A model generated the notes under the pieces. It did not search any database. It saw nothing but the letters and a program-made list of their open reading frames with translations, and was not told the origin of the DNA. Shown in pieces: positions 33,550 to 41,291 of a stretch of DNA of 64,000 nucleotides (positions are counted from its first letter, which is position 1; the number at the start of each line of letters is the position of its first letter). Source of the DNA: Nocardia acidivorans NBRC 108247 (GTDB taxonomy: Bacteria > Actinomycetota > Actinomycetes > Mycobacteriales > Mycobacteriaceae); NCBI RefSeq assembly GCF_001625085.1, contig NZ_BDAW01000027.1, positions 1-64,000 on the forward strand. Reading direction: 5' to 3'. Position numbers and translations under genes: made by a program.

Positions 33550-33750
33550 ATGCCGCTGGCCGCGCCGACCGTGCACCGCGCCACCTTCGGCCAATCCAAT
33601 CCCGGTAACAACACCTACGCCATTGTCGAGGGCCTGCCCCACGGTGACATCCTGTTCCACAGCATCGGCGGACCCTTCCGAGTCAAAATCGCCAATAGCC
33701 CCTGGTCGGCCCGCCGCACGATCGAAACAGACGGCGGGCCGACCCGGTGA
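33550..33750 (+). CDS. Hypothetical protein, possibly a fragment
   Basis: A 66-residue frame: MPLAAPTVHRATFGQSNPGN, then NTYAIVEGLPHGDILFHSIG and PFRVKIANSPWSARRT. The amino-acid mix looks coding, but I recognise no family and see no clear ribosome site. It may be the tail of a larger lost gene. Confidence 0.38.
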   Translation: MPLAAPTVHRATFGQSNPGNNTYAIVEGLPHGDILFHSIGGPFRVKIANSPWSARRTIETDGGPTR

Positions 33751-33818
33751 CCACACGATCCGCACTCCGCGATCCGCACACCTTCGGCCCGGTGTGCGAA
33801 CGGTACGACCGCGGCGAA

Positions 33819-34961
33819 TCAATCGTTCGCCAGGCTCCGGGCGATGACCAAACGCTGAATCTGGTTGGTGCCCTCGAAGATCTGCGTGATCTTGGCTTCG
33901 CGCATGTAGCGCTCGACCGGGAAGTCCTGGGTGTAGCCGTAGCCGCCGAAGACCTGGACGGCGTCGGTGGTGACCTTCATGGCCGCGTCCGTGGCGATGA
34001 GTTTGGCGACGCTGGCCTGGCGGGAGTAGGGGAGGCCGGCATCGCGGCGGCGCGCGGCATCGAGGTAGGTGGCGCGGGCGGAGTCCACGGCGGCGGCCAT
34101 ATCGGCCAGGACGAAGCCCAGGCCCTGATGGTCGATGATGGGGCGGCCGAAGGCTTCTCGCTCCCTGGCGTAGGAGACGGCGTCGTCGAGGGCGCGCTGG
34201 GCGATGCCGGTGGCCACCGCGGCGATGCCGAGGCGGCCGGAGTCCAGGGCGCTGAAGGCGATCGAGAGGCCCTGGCCGGGAGCGCCGATGAGACGGTCGG
34301 CGGGCAGGAAGGCGTCGTCGTAGGCGGCGGTGGTGGTGGGGACGGCGCGCAGGCCCATCTTCTCCTCTGGCTTGCCGAAGGACAGGCCGGGGGTGTCGGC
34401 GGGAACCAGGAAGCTGGAGATGCCGCGCGAGCCCTCACCGGTGCGGGCGAAGAGGGTGTAGTAGTCGGCCTTGCCGCCGTTGGTGATCCAGGCTTTGGTG
34501 CCGGTGACGCGGTAGCCGCCCTCGGTTTCGGTGGCGCGGCAGCGCAGGGCGGCGGCATCGGAACCGGCGTGCGCCTCGGAGAGGCTGTACGCGCCGATCA
34601 GGTTGCCGGACAACATGTCCGGAAGCCAGCGCTGCTTCTGCTCATCGGTGCCGTAGACGAACAGCGGATGGCACGACAGGCTGTGCACGCTCACCGCGAC
34701 GGCGACCGCGGCCCAGCGCGCGCCGAGCTCCTCCAGGACCTGGAGGTAGACCTCGTACGGCTGACCGCCGCCGCCGAACTCCTCCGGATACGGCAGGCTC
34801 AGCAGCCCCGCCTGGCCGAGCGCGCGGAAGGCCTCGTCGGGATAGCGCTCCTGCTTCTCGTACAGCGCGGCGTTCGGTTCCAGGACCTTGTCCGCGATAT
34901 CGCGGGTCAGCTCGATGAGGTCGTGGGCTTCGGACGTGGGGAGCAGGCGGTCGACGGGCAT
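33819..34961 (-). CDS. Acyl-CoA dehydrogenase
   Basis: A 380-residue short/medium-chain-type acyl-CoA dehydrogenase. Motifs are LIGAYSLSEAHAGSDAAAL, YRVTGTKAWITNGG, FGRPIIDHQGLGFVLADM, QVFGGYGYTQDFPVERYMREAKI and IFEGTNQIQRLVIAR, the last holding the catalytic glutamate. The ATG at 34961 is preceded by GGAG at 10 bases. It is divergent from a TetR gene, with a long perfect palindrome between the two, so it is probably controlled by that regulator in response to an acyl-CoA. Confidence 0.94.
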   Translation of the reverse strand: MPVDRLLPTSEAHDLIELTRDIADKVLEPNAALYEKQERYPDEAFRALGQAGLLSLPYPEEFGGGGQPYEVYLQVLEELGARWAAVAVAVSVHSLSCHPLFVYGTDEQKQRWLPDMLSGNLIGAYSLSEAHAGSDAAALRCRATETEGGYRVTGTKAWITNGGKADYYTLFARTGEGSRGISSFLVPADTPGLSFGKPEEKMGLRAVPTTTAAYDDAFLPADRLIGAPGQGLSIAFSALDSGRLGIAAVATGIAQRALDDAVSYAREREAFGRPIIDHQGLGFVLADMAAAVDSARATYLDAARRRDAGLPYSRQASVAKLIATDAAMKVTTDAVQVFGGYGYTQDFPVERYMREAKITQIFEGTNQIQRLVIARSLAND

Positions 34962-35047
34962 GGCTTCCATTCTCCGGTGGGTGCGGGCGGGGCTGTCGTC
35001 GCCGGTCGACCGGCATGAGCCCGTGCCTGCACAGTACGTCCAGCATC

Positions 35048-35075
35048 CAATTGCGTGCAAGGGTGCACGCAATTG
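35048..35075. promoter_or_regulatory. Perfect palindromic operator between fadE and tetR
   Basis: CAATTGCGTGCA and TGCACGCAATTG form a perfect inverted repeat (12-base arms) around AGGG, in the 137-base divergent gap and 24 bases before the tetR start. Length and symmetry are typical of a TetR dimer-pair site. Confidence 0.75.
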
Positions 35076-35098
35076 CCGGGTGTGGCTAGACTGACCGG

Positions 35099-35692
35099 GT
35101 GGTATCCGCCCTGCCCCCGAACAAACATCAGGAGAAGAGTCTGCGTACGCGGGCGCTGCTGCTGGACGCGGCCGTCGACAGCCTCGCCGAGGTGGGGTAT
35201 GCGAGCGCGTCGATCGCGGATATCACCGCGCGGGCGGGGGTCACCCGGGGCGCGCAGCTGCATCACTTCCACACCCGGCAGGAGTTGTTCGCGCAGACCA
35301 TCGAACATCTGACGCAGCGGCAGCACGAGGCATTGCAGCGGCGGATGCGCACGCTCGGGACCGCCTCGCGCGGTGAGACCCTGGTGGAATTGGTGACCGC
35401 GCCCTTCGCGGGCAAACTCGGCAAGGCTTCGGTCGAACTGTACGTCGGCATCGCCAATGAGAAAGAGTTGCGCCGCAATATGTTACGCGTGCAGCACGAG
35501 CTGACCGTCGAACTGCTCGACGCCTGCGCCGCGCGCATCGACATCTCCCGCGACCGCCTCGAATCGGCCTTCTGGCTGACCATCAACCTGGTGCGCGGCG
35601 CCACCCTCGACGAGATGGTGGGCCGGGATCGGTTGCGGCGCAAGCAGGTTCTCGCCGAATGGGCGCGCCTGGCCGACGGATTGCTTGCCTGA
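35099..35692 (+). CDS. TetR-family regulator of the adjacent fadE
   Basis: A 197-residue TetR protein: RTRALLLDAAVDSLAEVGYA, then SASIADITARAGVTRGAQLHHFHTRQELFAQTI as the DNA-binding domain. The recognition helix RGAQLHHF instead of the common xGSlYxYF places it in the TetR_C_33-like group found beside fadE genes. The start is a GTG. It is probably autoregulated through the palindrome just upstream. Confidence 0.87.
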   Translation: MVSALPPNKHQEKSLRTRALLLDAAVDSLAEVGYASASIADITARAGVTRGAQLHHFHTRQELFAQTIEHLTQRQHEALQRRMRTLGTASRGETLVELVTAPFAGKLGKASVELYVGIANEKELRRNMLRVQHELTVELLDACAARIDISRDRLESAFWLTINLVRGATLDEMVGRDRLRRKQVLAEWARLADGLLA

Positions 35693-35795
35693 GAAGCGAA
35701 ACGGGACTCTCGGCGGCCGCGATACACCGGTGGTAGGGACTTTCTGAACAGTGCTCGGCGGGTCGCGAGCGCGAGCCTCGGGGGAGGACATCGCC

Positions 35796-37274
35796 ATGGC
35801 GATGAATCGGCGCAGCCTGCTGCGCACCGCCGCAGTGGGTGCGGCCTATTCGGCACTGGGCGCGGGTGCGCTCTCCGGGTGTATGCCGGAATCGGTTGCG
35901 GGGCAGGTGGATTGGGCCGCACTGCGGCGGCGGCTCACCGGCGCGCTGAGCCTGCCCGCCGATGCCGATTACGCGACGGTGAAGCGGGCGTACAACCCGG
36001 GCTTCGACACCCGGCAACCGGCGGCGGTCGCGCGCTGCGCGAATGCGGCGGATGTACAGGCGTGCGTCGGCATGGCGTCGCAGTCCGGCACGCGGATCGC
36101 CGCGCGCGGCGGCGGGCACAGCTACGCCGGGTATTCGACCCCCGATGGTGCGCTGATCGTCGATGTGGGGCAGCTGAATTCGGTCGAGGTCGGCGCGGCC
36201 GGGACGGCGGTCATCGGTGCGGGCGCGCGATTGATGGATGTGTACTCCGGGCTGGCGCGGGCCGGTCGCTGTCTGCCGGGCGGCTCGTGCCCGACCGTCG
36301 GCATCGCCGGGCTGACCCTCGGCGGCGGGTTGGGCGTGCTGTCCGGCAAGTACGGATTGACCTGTGACTCCCTGATTTCGGCGCAGGTCGTCACCCCGGA
36401 CGGCGTCCTGCGCACGGCCTCCGCCGAGTCGGAACCGGACCTGTTCTGGGCGCTGTGCGGTGGCGGCGGCGGAAACCTGGGCGTGGTCACCTCATTCACC
36501 TTCGAGACCGTCGCCGCGCCGCAGCTCGCGGTCTTCCAGGTGAAGTTCCCCGCGGGCACGCTCACCGAGGTGTTGGGCGGCTGGCAATCCTTCACCCGGT
36601 CGGCTCCGGACGAATTCTGGTCCACCCTCGGTACTTCCGCGGGTAATCCGCCGACCTGCCGGATCAATGGCTGCTATGTCGGCGGTGAGAGCACGCTGAA
36701 TGCTCTGGTCGACAAGCTGGTCGCGGCGACCGGCGTGCAGCCCTCGAATCGGTATTCGCTATCCAAGGATTACCTCTCGGCCATGATGTATTTCGGGGGA
36801 TGTTCGAATTACACGGCCGAACAGTGCCGGCCGAACTGGAATGGCGGGGGAGCGCTCGGCCGGGAATCATTCACAGCCTCGTCACGAGTGTTGAATCAGC
36901 CGCTCTCGGATCCGTCCGAGCTGACCGCATTACTCACCGGACGCACCGGTATGGATATTCTGCTGGACAGTATGGTCGGCGCTCCGAGTCGAATCGGGGC
37001 CGCGGACACCGCATTCCCGCATCGCGGAGCACTCGCCACCGCGCAGATATACGTCGGCGCGACCACACCCGCCGCACGAAACGCGGTGAACGAGGTCCGG
37101 GACGCGCTCGGCGATCTCGTCGGCAATACCGCGTACGTGAACTACATCGACCCGGATCTGAGCGACTGGTCCACCGCCTACTACGGCACCAATGCACCCC
37201 GGTTGCGCCGAATCGCCCAGAAGTACGATCCGCACGGGCTTTTCACCTTCGACCAGTCGGTCACCAAATGCTGA
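35796..37274 (+). CDS. Tat-exported berberine-bridge-type FAD oxidase, probable lipoprotein
   Basis: A 492-residue FAD-linked oxidase. The N-terminus NRRSLLRTAAVGAAYSALGA is a twin-arginine signal, and ALSGC (Cys29) is a lipobox. The PCMH FAD domain has ARGGGHSYAGYS with His108 and GGSCPTVGIAGLTLGGG with Cys165, the two residues that covalently bind FAD in bicovalent oxidases. The C-terminal BBE domain ends YVNYIDPDLSDWSTAYYGTN then YDPHGLFTFDQSV. Such enzymes oxidise sugars or secondary metabolites and reduce O2. GGGGGAGG precedes the ATG at 35796. Confidence 0.9.
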   Translation: MAMNRRSLLRTAAVGAAYSALGAGALSGCMPESVAGQVDWAALRRRLTGALSLPADADYATVKRAYNPGFDTRQPAAVARCANAADVQACVGMASQSGTRIAARGGGHSYAGYSTPDGALIVDVGQLNSVEVGAAGTAVIGAGARLMDVYSGLARAGRCLPGGSCPTVGIAGLTLGGGLGVLSGKYGLTCDSLISAQVVTPDGVLRTASAESEPDLFWALCGGGGGNLGVVTSFTFETVAAPQLAVFQVKFPAGTLTEVLGGWQSFTRSAPDEFWSTLGTSAGNPPTCRINGCYVGGESTLNALVDKLVAATGVQPSNRYSLSKDYLSAMMYFGGCSNYTAEQCRPNWNGGGALGRESFTASSRVLNQPLSDPSELTALLTGRTGMDILLDSMVGAPSRIGAADTAFPHRGALATAQIYVGATTPAARNAVNEVRDALGDLVGNTAYVNYIDPDLSDWSTAYYGTNAPRLRRIAQKYDPHGLFTFDQSVTKC

Positions 37275-37553
37275 AGTCGGAACGGGGCGGGCAGGCGGGT
37301 GTACACGCCGGGATACCCCGGCCGCGCCGCACCGCGACCCCATGAGGTGATCCCGACGAGTTTGCCCTCGGCGAGTAGCGGCCCGCCGCTGTCGTATTCG
37401 CCGGTATCGGTCTCGGTGGAACCGGCGCACACCATCTCTCGTACGCGTTCGCCCGCGCCTCGCCGCCGCCGATGACGGCGTGCGCGGCCAGCGGAGCCGC
37501 ACAGCCGAGGAACACCGCGGTCAATGCCGCGATACGGCGGGGAGCGACACCAT
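37275..37553 (-). pseudogene. Trypsin-like serine protease relic with internal deletion
   Basis: A minus-strand signal-peptide-like stretch (RRIAALTAVFLGCAAPLAAH) runs into VIGGGEARANAY, the activation N-terminus of S1 proteases (IVGG type). It then jumps, out of frame, to MVCAGSTETDTGEYDSGGPL and GKLVGITSWG, the S1 C-terminal half with the catalytic serine in DSGGP. The roughly 120 residues that should hold the catalytic histidine and aspartate are missing. The ATG at 37551-37553 is also out of frame by a GT repeat. The tail runs into the end of the FAD oxidase gene. Confidence 0.75.
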
Positions 37554-37650
37554 CGCACCTTCCGGAGCCGGGCTCGAATGTCCCATTCGAACAGATCACG
37601 GCCGGTCGTTGCGGGTTCAGCCTGTCGGTGCCGGTGAGTATGGTCGGGGT

Positions 37651-38143
37651 ATGACGTCTTGGATCGAGTTCGCCGGGGCCGCACCCCGCATCGCCGAGAT
37701 CTTCACTCGCCGTCACGCCGCTACCGGCAATCTGTGCATGCTCGCAACCCTGCGCGCGGACGGGTTCCCGCGCATCAGTCCCATGGAGCCGCGGTTCTTC
37801 GAGGGCGAACTCTGGCTGGCCGGTATGCCGCACACCACCAAATTCGATGATCTGGCTCGCGATCCGCGCTTCTGCCTGCACACCGCCACCGTCGACACCC
37901 ATGTCGCCGACGGTGATGCGAAGCTGTTCGGCCGGGTCCGCGATGAACGGGATCCGGCGTTGCATCAGCGCTTCGCCGAGGCGCTCTATGCCGAAACCGG
38001 GTTCGATATCCGCGGGTCAGACCTTCGACCACTGCTACGCGGCCGAACTCACCGGTGCGTCCTCGGTCGAGGTCGGTGACGGTCATATGGATGTGACAAT
38101 CTGGAAGCCGGGGCAGCCGGAACGCGTCGTCCGCAAACACTGA
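37651..38143 (+). pseudogene. Pyridoxamine-5'-phosphate-oxidase-family gene with a frameshift
   Basis: The ATG at 37651 opens TSWIEFAGAAPRIAEIFTRR, then NLCMLATLRADGFPRISPME and FDDLARDPRFCLHTATVDTH, a PNPOx-like flavin-binding split barrel of about 160 residues. At GGG 38014-38016 the frame breaks; removing one G restores FDIRGQTFDHCYAAELTGAS and the natural end PERVVRKH at 38143. As it stands the product ends with an unrelated tail at 38079. A single-base insertion in a homopolymer may be a real mutation or a read error. Confidence 0.8.
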
Positions 38144-38184
38144 TGAACAGCCCCGAGCGATGGCAGACCATGCAAGAGTGCAGC

Positions 38185-38211
38185 GAATGCAATTGTGCGC
38201 GAGGTGCATTC
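38185..38211. promoter_or_regulatory. Inverted repeat before the AraC-type gene
   Basis: GAATGCA (38185-38191) and TGCATTC (38205-38211) are perfect 7-base arms around a 13-base spacer. It lies just upstream of the preferred GTG start of the AraC-type regulator and could be its autoregulatory site. If the gene starts at 38143 it would instead lie inside the coding region. Confidence 0.35.
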
Positions 38212-38220
38212 ACGCACGAC

Positions 38221-38985
38221 GTGCCGAACAGGGGCGGTTTCGACGGGTCTCATTCACTCCGACCGGGTGATTCGCCGGATATTGCTGCGCCGCAGGGCTA
38301 TCGAGAACGCCCGTCCGCCATCCCGGGCGCGATCGTCTGGGTGCGCGATATGTCGGTCGACACCGCGATGCCGGTGCTACCGGACGGATGTATGGACCTG
38401 CTCTGGATCAACGGCAAGCTCTCGGTCGCCGGTCCCGACACCCATGCGTATCACCCGCCCGCCGATCTGCCCGCCCGCATCGCGGGCATCCGCTTCCCGC
38501 CCGGAGCGGCCCCCGCCCTCCTGGGCGTGCCCGCCGACGAACTCCGCGACGGCCGACCGGATCTGGCCGACCTGTGGTCGGTCCCGGATACCCGCAACGC
38601 CCTTCGGCTCGTGGAATCCGCGTCCTCTCCCACCGCCGGGCTCGAGGCGATCGCGCACCGGCGCGCAGCCGACACCGACCCCGTCGACCCGATCCTCACC
38701 CGTATCGTGACGGAACTCCAGTCGGGCACAACCACTGTCGGGGCACTGGCCGCCGGCCTGGGATTGGGCCCGCGCCGACTGCACCGCCTGTCGCTCACGG
38801 CCTTCGGCTACGGCCCGAAAACCCTCGCGCGCATTCTCCGCATGCAACGAGCCCTGGCCCTGGCCCGCACCGGCGTCCCACCCGCCGAGGTCGCCGCCCG
38901 CACCGGCTACGCCGACCAGCCGCACCTCTCCCGCGAAATCCGGGACTTCGCGGGGGTGCCCCTCTCCGAACTACTGCGCGGGTAA
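38221..38985 (+). CDS. AraC-family regulator with DUF6597-like sensor domain
   Basis: A regulator with an N-terminal sensing domain (VLPDGCMDLLWINGKLSVAG, then HAYHPPADLPARIAGIRFPP and ADLWSV) and a C-terminal AraC helix-turn-helix pair (TTTVGALAAGLGLGPRRLHR then RTGVPPAEVAARTGYADQPHLSREIRDFAGV). The frame is open from an ATG at 38143 that overlaps the upstream stop (TGATG). The domain begins later, and I prefer the GTG at 38221. Its start is therefore uncertain. Targets are unknown; the frameshifted PNPOx gene directly upstream could be in the same unit. Confidence 0.8.
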   Translation: MPNRGGFDGSHSLRPGDSPDIAAPQGYRERPSAIPGAIVWVRDMSVDTAMPVLPDGCMDLLWINGKLSVAGPDTHAYHPPADLPARIAGIRFPPGAAPALLGVPADELRDGRPDLADLWSVPDTRNALRLVESASSPTAGLEAIAHRRAADTDPVDPILTRIVTELQSGTTTVGALAAGLGLGPRRLHRLSLTAFGYGPKTLARILRMQRALALARTGVPPAEVAARTGYADQPHLSREIRDFAGVPLSELLRG

Positions 38986-39006
38986 TCGCGATTATCGATT
39001 CGCGAT
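38985..39006. terminator. Hairpin between convergent genes
   Basis: ATCGCGA (38985-38991) pairs with TCGCGAT (39000-39006) over 7 bases with an 8-base loop, directly at the stop of the AraC-type gene and 5 bases before the stop of the convergent VOC gene. Probably a bidirectional terminator; modest stem. Confidence 0.4.
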
Positions 39007-39010
39007 CCCC

Positions 39011-39397
39011 TCAGCCAAGGGCCGCGAACAAATCCACCCCATTCCCATCGGGATCGAGCACCGTCGCATACCGCTGCCCCCAGAACGCATCGAACGGCGG
39101 CAATTCGCCCCGATACCCCGCTCCTACCAATTCCTCGTATTTGGCATCGACCTCGGCCGGTGATTCACACCGGCAAGCCAACCCCATCCGCCCCGTCCCG
39201 CCCCGCCACTCGGGATGAAACGACCGAATCGTCTCCTCGGTATCCAACAACAATCGAACCCCACCCCCGAGCGAAGCCTCCACATGCGGCTCCCCCTCCG
39301 CCCCCGCCCCGATCTCCACCCCGAGCCGCCGATAGAAATTCACGGCTGCCCCCATATCCGAAACAACAATCCCGACCGCATCAATCCGAAATGTCAT
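39011..39397 (-). CDS. VOC (glyoxalase/bleomycin-resistance) family protein
   Basis: A 128-residue single-domain vicinal-oxygen-chelate protein: TFRIDAVGIVVSDMGAAVNF then YRRLGVEIG at the start, a central RMGLACRCESPAEVDAKYEEL, and VLDPDGNGVDLFAAL at the end. Metal ligand positions are not fully conserved (the first is a valine/aspartate context rather than histidine), so it may act as a binding protein rather than an enzyme. The ATG at 39397 is the domain start. Confidence 0.8.
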   Translation of the reverse strand: MTFRIDAVGIVVSDMGAAVNFYRRLGVEIGAGAEGEPHVEASLGGGVRLLLDTEETIRSFHPEWRGGTGRMGLACRCESPAEVDAKYEELVGAGYRGELPPFDAFWGQRYATVLDPDGNGVDLFAALG

Positions 39398-39470
39398 ACC
39401 CCGAACCGTAATCCCGCCCACCCGCCCGGGTCTTGATCAAATCGGACACCGGCATGGCCGCTGCCTCGCT

Positions 39471-40280
39471 CTAGCCGCGGGCGTGGACCGCGGCCAGGCG
39501 GGCGGAGCGGATGGCGTTCCAGAGGGGGCGGAGCAGGGATTCCTGGGCGGCGATCGCGGTGGCGGAGGTGGGGGCTGAGGCGGGGGCGCGTTCGGCGACG
39601 GTGAGGATGGCGGCCACCTGGTCGGCGGTGTCGAGGATGCGGCGGGCGCGCAGGGGGAGGGAGTCGGGGTAGTGGTGTTGGGAGAGGGCTTCGAGTTCGT
39701 CTTCGATCAGGTCGCGGGGGCTGGGGCCGGTGGGGTCGACCTGGGTGGTGTGCAGTTGTTGGAGGGCGTCGGCGGCGTCGCGGACGGCCTGGCGCATGGC
39801 GTATTCGGCTTCGCCGAGGGGCATATCGGGTTCGATGGCGTAGGGGATGGGGGTGGCGTAGACCCGCCACTGCAGGGTTTCGTCATCGGTCCAGATCGGG
39901 ACCAGGCCGGTGCCGTCGCTGCCGGGGGCGCCGATGAACAGGCCCTCACCCGCTTCGGTTGCGGCGGAGGCGAATTCGGTGCCGACGGGGACGCCACGGA
40001 CATCGCCGGGGATGGGGAGCACCAGGCGCAGCTGAGCGGTGGGGGCGGTGAAGGCCTCCCGAATGAGTTTGAGCAGCACCATGATTCCGGCCCCGGTGGG
40101 TTCCTCGGATTCGTCGGCGGCCCACGGTAGTCCGGTGTGGCCGCCGGTGACGGGATCTCCGGCCGCGACGGTTTGGCGGGGCGCCCAGGCGCGCAGTGCA
40201 TCCAGCACATCGTCGGGGGCGCTGCGACCCGCCAGCCAGGAGCTGGCCCAGACCGTCAGCGTGGCGCTCGGCGTACTCAT
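39471..40280 (-). CDS. Conserved hypothetical protein
   Basis: A 269-residue protein starting MSTPSATLTVWASSWLAGRS. It contains PTGAGIMVLLKLIREAFTAP, RLVLPIPGDVRGVPVGTEFA, LVPIWTDDETLQWRVY and a helical second half (LGEAEYAMRQAVRDAADALQQL). No signal peptide or membrane segment is seen. The pattern looks like a conserved corynebacterial hypothetical; I cannot name a function. It lies alone, divergent from a membrane-anchored protein gene. Confidence 0.72.
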   Translation of the reverse strand: MSTPSATLTVWASSWLAGRSAPDDVLDALRAWAPRQTVAAGDPVTGGHTGLPWAADESEEPTGAGIMVLLKLIREAFTAPTAQLRLVLPIPGDVRGVPVGTEFASAATEAGEGLFIGAPGSDGTGLVPIWTDDETLQWRVYATPIPYAIEPDMPLGEAEYAMRQAVRDAADALQQLHTTQVDPTGPSPRDLIEDELEALSQHHYPDSLPLRARRILDTADQVAAILTVAERAPASAPTSATAIAAQESLLRPLWNAIRSARLAAVHARG

Positions 40281-40402
40281 GATTTCAAGAATAGCTGGCG
40301 AGCAACTATGGGCTGGATCGGAAATCGATCAACCGTTCGACGGCGTGATCACCTCCGGTTCGGGACAATGGGTCCGGTGCTCGACGATCGAAGGCCGGGG
40401 AG

Positions 40403-41125
40403 ATGAACGATTCCATGGTGCTCGGCCTGCTCTCATCCCTGTTCGGCGGGTTATGCGTCGCCCTGGTCACCTACCTGACCACGCGTAAACGCACCGCCGC
40501 CGAAACCCGCAAGCTCGAAGCCGATACCGAACGGGTGCGCATCGAGACCACGAAGGTATTCCTGGAGACCAAGGCGCTGCCCGGTTTCGCCTCCTCCGAA
40601 GGCCGTCTGCTCACCGGATGGGTGCTGAGCGAAAGCGATCCGGGCAAGTACGAGATCGGCATCGACCGCACCGTACGCGGCCGCCACAGTCCCGCGGGCT
40701 ACCTGCGCTCGCGTCCGAACGCGAGTGGCTTCGGCACCCTCATGCAGATGGTCAAGGCGGAGCAGTACCGCGGCAAGCGCATTCAACTCTCGGGCAATAT
40801 CAAGACCACCGCCCCCGACACCTCGGCTGTCGGCCTGTGGATGCGGGTCAACGGCCGCAAGGGCGAGATCCTGGTCTTCGACAGTATGGAGAACCGCCGC
40901 ATCCACGGCACCACCCGGTGGACGCATCATCAGATCGTCTCCGATGTCCCGGAAGCCGCGCACTACATAGCCTTCGGCCTACTGCTGGAGGGATCGGGCG
41001 AGGCCCGCATCAGCGATCTGGACCTGGATCTGGTGGGCGCCGATATCGCGGCCACGGCCACCGAACTGCTCAATGCCGACGAATTCCCCGACCGCCCGGT
41101 GAATCTGGATTTCACCATCGACTGA
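40403..41125 (+). CDS. Membrane-anchored protein with a regulator-associated beta-sandwich domain
   Basis: A 240-residue protein: one N-terminal transmembrane helix (MVLGLLSSLFGGLCVALVTYL), a charged coiled-coil-like stretch (RKRTAAETRKLEADTERVRIETTKVF), and a C-terminal domain with GKRIQLSGNIKTTAPDTSAV, GLWMRVNG, DSMENRRIHGTTRWTHHQIV and AAHYIAFGLLLEGSGEARIS. This last pattern (R-x-x-L-S-G-x-x-K-x-...-W-x-R-V-D-G ... I-x-G-T-T-x-W) occurs as an extra domain in some bacterial transcriptional regulators and in stand-alone proteins; it resembles a carbohydrate-binding jelly roll. Ligand unknown. Confidence 0.65.
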   Translation: MNDSMVLGLLSSLFGGLCVALVTYLTTRKRTAAETRKLEADTERVRIETTKVFLETKALPGFASSEGRLLTGWVLSESDPGKYEIGIDRTVRGRHSPAGYLRSRPNASGFGTLMQMVKAEQYRGKRIQLSGNIKTTAPDTSAVGLWMRVNGRKGEILVFDSMENRRIHGTTRWTHHQIVSDVPEAAHYIAFGLLLEGSGEARISDLDLDLVGADIAATATELLNADEFPDRPVNLDFTID

Positions 41126-41291
41126 ACGGCTCTCCGCGCCCGGGTGAACCGCGGCCCCGACACCCGATGACAAGTTCGAGAGTCTTTGGTCGGCAGGGTC
41201 TTTCGCTCTCGGCCGATCGATTCCGGTAGTGGCACGATGAAGTCGAACCGGGCGCGGCCCGATCGCGCTCGAGTGAGCAACGCGCCCAGGG

